Origin: Gammaproteobacteria bacterium
Lineage (GTDB): Bacteria > Pseudomonadota > Gammaproteobacteria > Pseudomonadales > Azotimanducaceae_A
Length of the DNA: 64,000 bases
Assembly (NCBI GenBank): GCA_012960755.1
Contig: DUAT01000072.1
Span: 5,547 to 69,546 of the forward strand
Direction of reading: 5' to 3'
Shown: positions 17,041 through 24,769 of the stretch, one piece after another
Numbering within the stretch: position 1 is the stretch's first letter
Layout of the letters: every line of letters begins with the position of its first letter
The notes under the pieces: model-generated
What the model was told of the DNA's origin: nothing
Seen by the model: only the letters and a program-made list of their open reading frames with translations
Database searches by the model: none
Translations under genes and position numbers: made by a program

Positions 17041-17144
17041 AGAAGGCAGGGGGAGCTTTTCCCGAGCACGCCCGTGGTCGCAACGGGCTCGGCACGGGCT
17101 CGGCGCCCCAACTCAATGCTCTGGAAAAGATCCCCTTGCCTTCT
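17041..17144. repeat. 104-bp element with 22-bp imperfect terminal inverted repeats
   Basis: Bases 17041-17062 and the reverse complement of 17123-17144 match at 20 of 22 positions. Inside lies a second, smaller stem (CCGAG...CCCG against CGGG...CTCGG, around 17062-17102) and a direct repeat of CGGGCTCGGC. The left arm shares GGGAGCTTTTCC with the hairpin at 15599-15646. No coding capacity is evident. It lies between the SDR gene and ccmA and could be a MITE-like element or a long structured leader. Confidence 0.6.
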
Positions 17145-17181
17145 CAACGCTACCAATTTCACAACCAACAAGTGTTGGAAG

Positions 17182-18147
17182 CTATCCAAGGCCCCAGTTG
17201 GCTTCTTCACGCAGTCGTTCCATAAACGCATCTTCATAAGCCTCTTCCGGTGTTTCCCGCACCAGGCGATCAAGTGCGTGGGCGTCGTCACCTAAGAGCA
17301 CGCGCCATCTTTCGTCTTTTACGCCCTGCAGCATCATGGCGGCGGCTTCGGCGGCGGTTGTGGGTGCATTGTCACGAAAGTTTTCGCCCTGGGTTTTAAT
17401 CATTTCACGAATCTGGTCATCGGTTACCGAGGTTAAATCCATACCCCTGCCTTCCATCCGGATTCTCATAGGCGCAATATCTTCTGCAGACAATTCGAGC
17501 GCATCGGGTTTACCCATCACCTTGCCGGAATTTATGGCAATCGAGGTGCCGATATGGCCCGGCATGACCACCGACACTTTTACATGCGGCGCATTGTGCC
17601 GAAAATCTGTTACCAAGGCTTCGGTAAATCCTTTGACGGCGAATTTCGCAGCCGAGTAGGCGGAGTGCGTTGAACCCGGCCCCAGGCTTGCCCAAAATCC
17701 ATTGACGCTACTGGTGTTAATCAGGTGTGCTTCTTCGCTCGCAACGAGTAAGGACATAAATGCGCGTGAGCAGTAGTAGACACCGTACCAGCAGATGTTA
17801 AAGGTGCGTTCCCATTCATCCCGTGGACCATCAATAAAGCTCACACCAGAACCAATCCCAGCGTTGTTAAACAACAGATTGACATGGTCGCGCTGATGCT
17901 GTTCGACGACTTCATCTCGAAATCGAAGTACATCGTCTTCGTTGGAAACATCACATTTGTGTGCAGTGATTCGAATGCCTTGCGGTGCTTCTGCCTCGCA
18001 GAGCTGGATGGTTTGCTGCATGTTTTCTTCAATGACGTCACAGATTGCAACATCACAACCTTGTGCCACCAGTTGCCTGGCGAGTTCGCGCCCCATGCCA
18101 GTACCACCGCCGGTGATGACCGCCAATTTACCGGAAAAATTCTGCAT
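17182..18147 (-). CDS. Short-chain dehydrogenase/reductase
   Basis: 321 residues of the classical SDR family. The NAD(P)-binding motif TGGGTGMGRELA lies near residue 12, the structural NNAG motif near 90, and the catalytic Ser and YxxxK in INTSSVNGF and HSAYSAAKFAVKG. The protein is about 60 residues longer than a minimal SDR, with a C-terminal extension (MRIRMEGRGMDLTSVTDDQI onward) seen in a subset of SDRs. The substrate is unknown. It is divergent from the DsbA-like gene. Confidence 0.88.
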   Translation of the reverse strand: MQNFSGKLAVITGGGTGMGRELARQLVAQGCDVAICDVIEENMQQTIQLCEAEAPQGIRITAHKCDVSNEDDVLRFRDEVVEQHQRDHVNLLFNNAGIGSGVSFIDGPRDEWERTFNICWYGVYYCSRAFMSLLVASEEAHLINTSSVNGFWASLGPGSTHSAYSAAKFAVKGFTEALVTDFRHNAPHVKVSVVMPGHIGTSIAINSGKVMGKPDALELSAEDIAPMRIRMEGRGMDLTSVTDDQIREMIKTQGENFRDNAPTTAAEAAAMMLQGVKDERWRVLLGDDAHALDRLVRETPEEAYEDAFMERLREEANWGLG

Positions 18148-18172
18148 GACTTACCTCTGTTTTTTCGTTCAC

Positions 18173-18198
18173 TGGTGCTTGTCAATGGTGCTTGTCAA
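18173..18198. repeat. 13-bp tandem repeat in a divergent intergenic region
   Basis: TGGTGCTTGTCAA occurs twice in immediate succession (18173-18185, 18186-18198), followed by TAATGG. It lies between the divergent SDR and DsbA-like genes, where a shared operator could sit. A chance duplication is equally possible. Confidence 0.4.
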
Positions 18199-18229
18199 TA
18201 ATGGTACCATAGCCATTGATAGGAGGACG

Positions 18230-18838
18230 ATGAAAACCAAATTACTATTTGTGACCGATCCCTTGTGTTCGTGGTGTTGGGGAACCCTCCCCGAGGTGTT
18301 AAGCGCCAGAGAAAAAATGGCGCAGCAGGTCGAATTCGATCTCATTATGGGTGGTCTGCAAATTGGGCCACCCACAGGGCTGGTGGAATATGACAAGCAA
18401 CGACTGCGCAGATTATGGCAGGAAGTGACCAATGTTACAGGGCGAACATTCAGTGGGAAAATTCCAGAGGATTTTGTCTATCACAGTGAAGTTGCCTGCC
18501 GGGCAGTTGAGATTGCCCGGAATAATACGGGTGGTCCGCCCTGGGATTTTTTTTACCAGCTACAGGCTTCCTTTTATGAAGATGGGTTGGATATCAGTCA
18601 ACCAGCGGTGCTGGCTAACTTGTTACAGATTGACGAAGTGGACGTTAGCAGCCTGATATCTGACAGTCATTTTGTCGATGCTGTCCGCCGACATTTTGAA
18701 CTTGCAGCAAGCTTATCGGCCAGCGCCCTGCCAACAATTTTGTTAGATACAGGCGAAGGCTACAAACTGCTGTCAGGTGGCTACATTACAGCCGAGTATC
18801 TTGTCGCAGAAATTGAACATCGCATGGAAATAAAATAG
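18230..18838 (+). CDS. DsbA-family thiol oxidoreductase (FrnE-like)
   Basis: 202 residues. The start ATG at 18230 is preceded by AGGAGG at 18221-18226. A CSWC active site lies at 13-16 (DPLCSWCWG), and a SALPTILL segment near residue 165 supplies the cis-proline. The inserted helical domain fits the cytoplasmic FrnE/2-hydroxychromene isomerase-like branch of DsbA proteins. There is no signal peptide, so it probably acts in the cytoplasm. It is followed after 4 bp by a hydrolase gene, suggesting an operon. Confidence 0.85.
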   Translation: MKTKLLFVTDPLCSWCWGTLPEVLSAREKMAQQVEFDLIMGGLQIGPPTGLVEYDKQRLRRLWQEVTNVTGRTFSGKIPEDFVYHSEVACRAVEIARNNTGGPPWDFFYQLQASFYEDGLDISQPAVLANLLQIDEVDVSSLISDSHFVDAVRRHFELAASLSASALPTILLDTGEGYKLLSGGYITAEYLVAEIEHRMEIK

Positions 18839-18842
18839 TGCC

Positions 18843-19844
18843 ATGTTGTTAATGTCGTTATCAATCCTGTCTGTGTTCGTGATGTTCGGGCTCGTAACAT
18901 CAGGGCTTGTGTTTTATTTCGCACCGCGGCCAAAATTAAATGCTGCGCCTCAACAACATCGCATTCCTGAAGTGCCAGTCGAGGAACTGGATGACTGGCT
19001 GGCAAAACGTGAATCTGAAGTACCGGATCTCATCGAAAGCACCCAGGCAAGAATTCAATGGGCAAATGCCAGGGAGCCACAAAAGACCCGACTCAGTTTT
19101 CTCTACCTGCACGGTTTCTCGGCAACATGGCAGGAAACTGCCCCGGTGACAGAACAGCTGGCGGCCCACTTTTCTGCCAATGTCGTGCAGGGTCGGGTTG
19201 CGGGTCATGGCCAGGGGCCTGCCGGTATGCTAACTTGCGCTGAAGACTGGCTACAGAGTACCGCTGACCAGTTTCAACTCGCACGGCGAGTCGGCGAGCA
19301 GGTCGTTATCGTCGCGACCTCCACCGGTGCGCCGCTTGCGGTATGGCTCACAAGCCAGCCAGAAATCGCCAACAAGGTGCATGCGTGTTTGTTCATGTCG
19401 CCTAATTTTCGCATTCGGAATCCGTTTGGATTTGTGCTGACATGGCCCTGGTCCCGGCATTGGGTCTACTTTATTGTCGGCAAACAACGCAAGTGGGAAC
19501 CACTGTCCATGGCAGAGGCCGAGTGCTGGACCCATGAATATTCGACCCTTGCGCTGATCGAAATGCAAAAAACGGTCGACTGGGCCAACAAACAAGCCTT
19601 TGAGGACATTCAAGTACCGTTGGCCATGATGTACATGCAAAATGATGCGACTGTTTTTCCACCTGCAGCAATCAGAATCTTCAACCGTTGGGGCACCCAA
19701 TTGAAACGTATTTATAAAGTCAGTATTGATGGTGAGACCGACGAACATGTATTCGCTGGTCACATCACTGCACCGCATCGTATTGAATGGACTGTTGAGA
19801 CCTTTAGGGAATTTCTCTGCGAAGTAGACTCGATTTCACAATAA
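18843..19844 (+). CDS. Membrane-anchored alpha/beta hydrolase
   Basis: 333 residues with an N-terminal membrane segment (SILSVFVMFGLVTSGLVFYF) and an alpha/beta hydrolase domain. The oxyanion motif is LYLHGFSATWQ; the nucleophile elbow is VATSTGAPLA, where the usual first Gly of GxSxG is Ala. Asp in YMQNDATVFPP and His in DEHVFAGHI complete the triad. It is likely a carboxylesterase or lipase of unknown substrate. It starts 4 bp after the DsbA-like gene and ends 6 bp before the GGDEF gene. Confidence 0.8.
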   Translation: MLLMSLSILSVFVMFGLVTSGLVFYFAPRPKLNAAPQQHRIPEVPVEELDDWLAKRESEVPDLIESTQARIQWANAREPQKTRLSFLYLHGFSATWQETAPVTEQLAAHFSANVVQGRVAGHGQGPAGMLTCAEDWLQSTADQFQLARRVGEQVVIVATSTGAPLAVWLTSQPEIANKVHACLFMSPNFRIRNPFGFVLTWPWSRHWVYFIVGKQRKWEPLSMAEAECWTHEYSTLALIEMQKTVDWANKQAFEDIQVPLAMMYMQNDATVFPPAAIRIFNRWGTQLKRIYKVSIDGETDEHVFAGHITAPHRIEWTVETFREFLCEVDSISQ

Positions 19845-19850
19845 GTCATT

Positions 19851-21101
19851 ATGATCGAACGTCTCAGCCAACCCTTTCTTCTGCCTGCAATCATTTTTGG
19901 TTTTGCCTACCTGGCCGTTCCCTACCATCACTACTTACCGGATTCCCTGGAGAACATTTTCGAACTGGGTCCTTTCTGGACACTGGCGATAGTCGCGCTG
20001 CTGGCGAGCGTCTTCAACCGGGTTAAAGTTCTGCTGACCATTGTGCTGGTGGCGGCGGCTTACACATTCAAGGACTACCAGGACGATGGCTTGATTCATC
20101 AGTTCAGCTTGCTGGCGCTGGTCCCTGCTAACCTGTTTGTCGTTTGTCTCTACACCGAACGTGGGGTTCTGTCCTACGCTGGAATGGGGCGGCTGTTGTT
20201 TGTCTTTGTGCAATCAGCTGGCATCTACTATTCGAGCAATATCAGTTTGCCAACGATCACAGACCTGAGCATGCCCACGATCGAAATACTGGACCCGGTT
20301 CTGTTCGAGGTATGGCCTTTGTGGCTACCCCCGCTGCAACTGGCGTTTCTAATTGCCGTTACTGCCTTGTTGGGGGTGCTGACTAAAACGTTGATCTCTC
20401 CCTCACCAATTGCTAACAGTATTTTCGGAGCCACTGTCGGTTACTGTCTGACAACCTGGTTGCCTCTATCTGCCAATGTCGAGGGGGCTTTTTTTATCGC
20501 CATTGCAATCATTCTGGCGAGAGGTCTGCTGCGCGACTATTACAATATGGCATACAGAGATGAGCTCACCACGCTACCGCAGAGACGAGCGTTGAATGAG
20601 CACTTATCCTCCCTCGGCCGCAACTATACGCTGGCGATGCTGGATGTTGATCATTTTAAGAAGTTTAACGACACCCATGGCCACGACGTGGGTGACCAGG
20701 TGTTGAAGATGGTCGCCACCCAGATCAGAAATGTCGAGGGTGGAGGTAAGGCATACCGGTATGGCGGTGAAGAATTTACGGTGGTGTTCACTGGCACTGA
20801 TACCTTTGACGCCGCCGGTCACCTGAATATGGTTCGTAAAAACATTGCTGCGTACAAAATGGTTATTCGTGATAAGAAGCGACCGGAAGAGAATAACGAG
20901 AAGTCACGTAACGCTCGCGAACGAGGTTCATTTCGAAAGGCAGAAAAAAAGGTCTCCGTTACGATCAGCATCGGGGTCGCGTCTAGAAGATTGAAATCCG
21001 ACCAACCCGACGATGTGTTGAAACGCGCGGATAAGGCGCTGTACAAGGCCAAGAACGCTGGTCGAAACAAGGTGTCGGTCGATACTAGCGACCAGTCATA
21101 A
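19851..21101 (+). CDS. Membrane diguanylate cyclase (GGEEF domain)
   Basis: 416 residues. Residues 1-225 form about six or seven membrane helices. The GGDEF domain starts near DELTTLPQRRAL (237), has LDVDHFKKFNDTHGHDVGD for metal and nucleotide binding, and the active loop RYGGEEF at 303-309. The RxxD inhibitory site expected five residues before the loop is absent (EGGG in its place), so product inhibition is probably missing. An unusual basic insertion (about residues 343-365, RDKKRPEENNEKSRNARE) interrupts the C-terminal part of the domain. It should make c-di-GMP from two GTP. Confidence 0.92.
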   Translation: MIERLSQPFLLPAIIFGFAYLAVPYHHYLPDSLENIFELGPFWTLAIVALLASVFNRVKVLLTIVLVAAAYTFKDYQDDGLIHQFSLLALVPANLFVVCLYTERGVLSYAGMGRLLFVFVQSAGIYYSSNISLPTITDLSMPTIEILDPVLFEVWPLWLPPLQLAFLIAVTALLGVLTKTLISPSPIANSIFGATVGYCLTTWLPLSANVEGAFFIAIAIILARGLLRDYYNMAYRDELTTLPQRRALNEHLSSLGRNYTLAMLDVDHFKKFNDTHGHDVGDQVLKMVATQIRNVEGGGKAYRYGGEEFTVVFTGTDTFDAAGHLNMVRKNIAAYKMVIRDKKRPEENNEKSRNARERGSFRKAEKKVSVTISIGVASRRLKSDQPDDVLKRADKALYKAKNAGRNKVSVDTSDQS

Positions 21102-21174
21102 GATAGCGGTGTAATTCGTCATAGCTTTCTATTAACATCTTTTTATTGTCAATTTTCTACGGCGCGAAAAAGTT

Positions 21175-22044
21175 ATGGCCTCTGTTACTTACGCCATCGT
21201 GTTTAATGGTGAGATCGGCGAAGGATTCCAGATCATCTCTGTTAAAGCGCATATGGCCAAGTTGTTAAAGGCTGACGCCAACAAGATGCAGGTATTGTTC
21301 TCTGGTAAACCTGTCGTCATCAAGCGTACGCCCGATAAAGCCGTGGCTGTAAAATGGGGTACTGCTTTAAAAAAGATCGGCGCAAGTGTGCGGGTCAAAG
21401 TTGTTAAAGCCGACGCGTCCACAGCATCAGCTACACCGTCAAAAAAGCCATTGGAACAGTCTTCAAAAGCAGCTTCAAGAACCTCTTCAAGAACCTCTTC
21501 AAAAACAAAAAGGGCCCCAACGCCAGCGGCATCGAATCAAACCCGGGCTGTATTCAAGACATCGTTTGATGACGAGCAAGACGATTTTAAAGACCCGGTA
21601 GAATCGTCTGCAGGGGATGAATTCAGCCTTGCGCCCAATGTCGGCAATTTGTTCGAACAGGCACCGGCAGTCGCTGCGCCAAACCTGAACCTCAGCGAGT
21701 ATTCAGTATCAGAAAACGACGATACGCCGCTCGTTGAACCCACGGTTTACCAACCTGCGGAAATCGACTTGAGTGAGTACAGCGTCGCCGAAAATAATGG
21801 AACGTCCCTGGTTGAAGCAGCCCCCGAGGTTGCCAGGGTTGAAGCACCCGACTTTGCTCTCGATAAACCCGGTGCCATTCTTGAAACATTAAAAGAAACA
21901 GTAGAACTGTTGGACCCGGACACCAGCAGCATGTCGTTAGCATTCCCGGGCACTGACCTATTGGACGAAGATGAAAAGCAAGGTCCGCCCCCCAAGGGAC
22001 CCGATGTCAGCAATATTTCTCTCCTACCCAACTTCGACTTATAA
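21175..22044 (+). CDS. Uncharacterised protein with N-terminal small domain and LSEYSV repeats
   Basis: 289 residues, not assigned to a known family. Residues 1-78 look folded (MASVTYAIVFNGEIGEGF, then LLKADANKMQVLFSGKPVVI). Residues 80-130 are Ser/Thr/Lys-rich and probably disordered (SSKAASRTSSRTSSKTKRA). Two near-identical repeats follow at 171-188 and 197-214 (NLSEYSVSENDDTPLVE / DLSEYSVAENNGTSLVE), and the tail ends KGPDVSNISLLPNFDL. No signal or membrane segment is seen. It follows the GGEEF gene by 73 bp. The repeated short motifs look like binding peptides in a scaffold-type protein, but that is inference. Confidence 0.7.
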   Translation: MASVTYAIVFNGEIGEGFQIISVKAHMAKLLKADANKMQVLFSGKPVVIKRTPDKAVAVKWGTALKKIGASVRVKVVKADASTASATPSKKPLEQSSKAASRTSSRTSSKTKRAPTPAASNQTRAVFKTSFDDEQDDFKDPVESSAGDEFSLAPNVGNLFEQAPAVAAPNLNLSEYSVSENDDTPLVEPTVYQPAEIDLSEYSVAENNGTSLVEAAPEVARVEAPDFALDKPGAILETLKETVELLDPDTSSMSLAFPGTDLLDEDEKQGPPPKGPDVSNISLLPNFDL

Positions 22045-22055
22045 CAATCCATGCC

Positions 22056-23069
22056 ATGCCAGACAGGATCCTAGTCACCGGCGCTTCCGGTTTTATCGCG
22101 GCGCATGCGATTCTTGAACTGCTTGACCACGGCTATGAAGTCCGGGGCACACTGCGTGACCTATCGAAGGCCGAACACATACGAGCCGTACTTGGACAAT
22201 ACAACCACAAAGCCAGCACAATTGAATTTGTCAGCGCGACCCTGACCGATCGAAACTGTTGGAATGCTGCCGTGCATGGCTGTGACGGTATATTTCACCT
22301 GGCGTCACCTGTCCCCATTGAACAACCCAGGGATCCTGACGAGCTGGTAATCCCCGCCAGGCAAGGCGCACTCAACGTTTTGCGTGCAGCACAGTTGGCC
22401 GGCATAAAACGTGTTGTGATGACTTCTTCAGTCTATGCGGTTATCTACCATGCGAATGCCGAATCACGAAAACAAACCGGCAATGACTGGACTGACTTAA
22501 GTACTCCGGGATTAACCCCTTATGCGATCAGCAAAACAGTTGCCGAACAGGCTGCCCGCGATTTTGCTGAAACCGCTGACGGTATTGAGCTTGTGACTGT
22601 TCTGCCATCCCTGGTACTGGGTCCCGCCCTGGAACCAGACTATGGTTCGTCTTTGGAGGCACTGTTGCTACTTTTAAATGGCAGTTATCCGCTGCTGCCA
22701 AAGTTGGGGTTTGCCATCGTTGACGTGCGGGATGTCGCCAGCCTGTTAAGAATCGCCTACGAGGCACCGGAAGCCGCAGGACAACGACTGATTTGCAGCA
22801 GCGACTTTCGCTGGTTCGTGGATATCTCCAAACAGCTGGTCAACGAGTTCCCTGACTATAAAAAGCAACTACCTACCCGCCAGATCCCAAACGCCCTGGT
22901 TAAGGTGCTGGCTCGATTCGACAAGGTGATTGCCTATATTCTATCGGACCTTGACAGGGTCATTGAGTACGATTGCACACCAGCAGAGTCGTTAGGATGG
23001 CGACCTCGTTCAGCAGAGGAGGCAATTTCTGCCGGGGCCAGGAGCCTGATTGAACTGGGTCTGGTGTAA
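22056..23069 (+). CDS. NAD(P)-dependent epimerase/reductase (extended SDR, dihydroflavonol reductase-like)
   Basis: 337 residues. The Rossmann motif TGASGFIAAHA is at 8-18, a DxxD-like region (GTLRDLSKAEHI) follows, and the catalytic YAISK is near residue 157 (YAISKTVAEQAA). The layout fits the DFR/cinnamoyl-CoA/2-alkyl-3-ketoalkanoate reductase branch of extended SDRs. An alternative ATG lies 5 bp upstream in another frame. It follows the 289-residue protein by 11 bp. The substrate is not predictable. Confidence 0.85.
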   Translation: MPDRILVTGASGFIAAHAILELLDHGYEVRGTLRDLSKAEHIRAVLGQYNHKASTIEFVSATLTDRNCWNAAVHGCDGIFHLASPVPIEQPRDPDELVIPARQGALNVLRAAQLAGIKRVVMTSSVYAVIYHANAESRKQTGNDWTDLSTPGLTPYAISKTVAEQAARDFAETADGIELVTVLPSLVLGPALEPDYGSSLEALLLLLNGSYPLLPKLGFAIVDVRDVASLLRIAYEAPEAAGQRLICSSDFRWFVDISKQLVNEFPDYKKQLPTRQIPNALVKVLARFDKVIAYILSDLDRVIEYDCTPAESLGWRPRSAEEAISAGARSLIELGLV

Positions 23070-23171
23070 TAACAATAGAAACTGTCATTCGTGCTCTAGG
23101 TGGGGCTGCACCTCAACTCAACATTCGCATGTTCAGTATTCGTCGCGTCAGGCACAAAGCTCTCGTCGCAG

Positions 23172-23558
23172 TTATCCAGATCTGGCATGTTCGACCTTCG
23201 TACACAAATTCTCAACGACCTTGATACCGGCTGCTTCTAGCTGAGACCTCGCGAGGGCATTTTCTATTCCCAATTGCATCCAGAAACACTGTATCCCGAT
23301 ATCGATACTAGGTTGTACGAAACGCAGCACATTTTCGCTGCGCTGGAACAGGTCCACCATATCAACCTCTTCGGGAATGGAGGCAAGGTTCGGGTAGCAG
23401 GGCAAACCGAGAACTTCATGATATCTGGGGTTTACGGGGATCACCTTGAAGTGAGTCATCAAGTAGCGGGCCACTTCATGGCTCGCCTTCGAAGGATTCT
23501 GGGACAAACCGACAACAGCAATCGTTTTGGTGCCTTGAAAAATTTGTCTAATGTTCAC
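23172..23558 (-). CDS. CoA-binding protein (YccU-like)
   Basis: 128 residues from a GTG at 23556-23558 (NIRQIFQGTKTIAVVGLS...). The frame stays open further upstream across the tRNA, but family length and the tRNA argue for this start. Motifs are VVGLSQNPSKASHEVARYL, PVNPRYHEVLGLPCYPNL and the conserved IQCFWMQLGIENALA, which bind the CoA pantetheine/nucleotide in this Rossmann family. The physiological role is unknown. It lies antisense to, and just left of, tRNA-Arg. Confidence 0.85.
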   Translation of the reverse strand: MNIRQIFQGTKTIAVVGLSQNPSKASHEVARYLMTHFKVIPVNPRYHEVLGLPCYPNLASIPEEVDMVDLFQRSENVLRFVQPSIDIGIQCFWMQLGIENALARSQLEAAGIKVVENLCTKVEHARSG

Positions 23559-23627
23559 CTGGGCATTAAACCATGATCTCGCCACCGAACAAGTCTGGTA
23601 CAATGCGTCAGCTCGAAAAGAGCAAAC

Positions 23628-23704
23628 GCCCCGGTAGCTCAGCCGGATAGAGCATCCGCCTCCTAAGCGGAGGGTCACAGGTTCGACTCCTGTTCGGGGC
23701 GCCA
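23628..23704 (+). tRNA. tRNA-Arg (anticodon CCT)
   Basis: A 77-nt cloverleaf including an encoded 3' CCA at 23702-23704. The acceptor stem pairs GCCCCGG with TCGGGGC (one G-U pair). The D arm is GCTC/GAGC. The anticodon arm TCCGC/GCGGA encloses CTCCTAA with anticodon CCT at 23662-23664, reading AGG. The T arm carries GGTTCGACTCC. A -10-like TACAAT lies at 23599-23604. Confidence 0.97.
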
Positions 23705-23723
23705 ATATAAAATGGTCCTGCCC

Positions 23724-23744
23724 CGTCACATAGGTGACGCTTTT
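23724..23744 (+). terminator. Probable intrinsic terminator of tRNA-Arg
   Basis: CGTCAC (23724-23729) and GTGACG (23734-23739) form a perfect 6-bp stem with a 4-nt loop, followed by C and four T. It lies 19 bp after the tRNA CCA end. The T-run is short, so the call is tentative. Confidence 0.55.
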
Positions 23745-23783
23745 CCGGAACGCCGGACCCACCGATCATATGGGTAGCGTAAA

Positions 23784-24596
23784 ATGCATGGGATTCGTCC
23801 AGCTACCGAAAAAGACCTACCTGCAATTATCCAGTTGACAAGAGAAAACCGGCACTTACTTGAGCGCCTGGAGCCAACATTCTGGCGGGCATCAGTAAAC
23901 GCCGATGACGCCCACGCAGCTTTTATGGCATTCGTTGTTTCCAGTCATGACATCATTACAAGGGTGCTGGATAAAGATGGGCCGATTGCATTCTCAGCAA
24001 GTTCCAAACATCCGGCAGGCCGGTGGTTTGTTGATGATGTGTGTTTGTCCGGGGATGCTGACTGGTCGACTGATGGACAGAATCTCTTCAACGCCATTGA
24101 AGAACGTCCAGCCGTTATGACTGCACCGCACCAGGATGAGGCCAGAGTTCGCGCAGCGGAACAGGCAGGATTGGCGCTTGTGAGTTCCTTTCGGTCAATT
24201 CGGTTTGATCAAAATTTGCCCGTCGAATTGCTTCAGGAACAAATCGAACCACGAAAACCACCACCAACTCTCATTGCTCCACCACTACACGTTTTCGGAC
24301 CGGCGATGACTTCCGAATCGATTTCAGTCATTGGTGATGGAATGGATGGTCATGTCGTGTTATCTCCGCCTGTTAATGTGCCTCCAGTTTATGATGTCGG
24401 TGGAAAAGTTTCCGTGATCGACCGTGTAGTAGCAGATAATCGAGCCTATGCGCTCAAGAAGGCACTCAGTTATGCAGCCCAACGGGAAGATGTTGGCGTG
24501 ATCCTGATAGTGGCTGAGGGGGATGCAGAACTAATGGGCATTGCCGACGAGTTTGGCGCCAGTCATCCGGTCGATGTGTTCACGTGGCCCGCGTGA
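23784..24596 (+). CDS. GNAT-like acetyltransferase domain protein
   Basis: 270 residues. The first ~145 residues resemble a GNAT fold, with the typical opening IRPATEKDLPAIIQLTREN and the late strand-helix region RAAEQAGLALVSSFRSIRF. The canonical RxxGxG/A acetyl-CoA loop is not obvious, so the enzyme may be degenerate. The C-terminal ~120 residues (from PPPTLIAPPLHVFGPAM) are not recognised. Its substrate is unknown and it has no clear operon partner. Confidence 0.55.
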   Translation: MHGIRPATEKDLPAIIQLTRENRHLLERLEPTFWRASVNADDAHAAFMAFVVSSHDIITRVLDKDGPIAFSASSKHPAGRWFVDDVCLSGDADWSTDGQNLFNAIEERPAVMTAPHQDEARVRAAEQAGLALVSSFRSIRFDQNLPVELLQEQIEPRKPPPTLIAPPLHVFGPAMTSESISVIGDGMDGHVVLSPPVNVPPVYDVGGKVSVIDRVVADNRAYALKKALSYAAQREDVGVILIVAEGDAELMGIADEFGASHPVDVFTWPA

Positions 24597-24769
24597 TTGG
24601 GTGTCCTGAAAAAGCCAATCCGTCTCGTTAACCGTTGGTAAACCTCCAGGCAGAGTTACGTCGTTACTCGTGCATTGATCAGTTTCATAGTTTTTTCGAA
24701 CAACTAATTGTAGGATGTCGCTCGTAATAGCGTCGTCTGATGACAAATAAAGGAATGCGAGACAACTAG

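Noticed and set aside
17022..17291. 89-residue minus-strand frame between ccmA and the SDR gene
   Set aside because: It crosses the inverted-repeat element and the SDR 3' end, with no conserved sequence.
23559..23762. 68-residue N-terminal extension of the CoA-binding protein
   Set aside because: It would run antisense through tRNA-Arg and its sequence has no family match; the GTG at 23558 gives the expected length.
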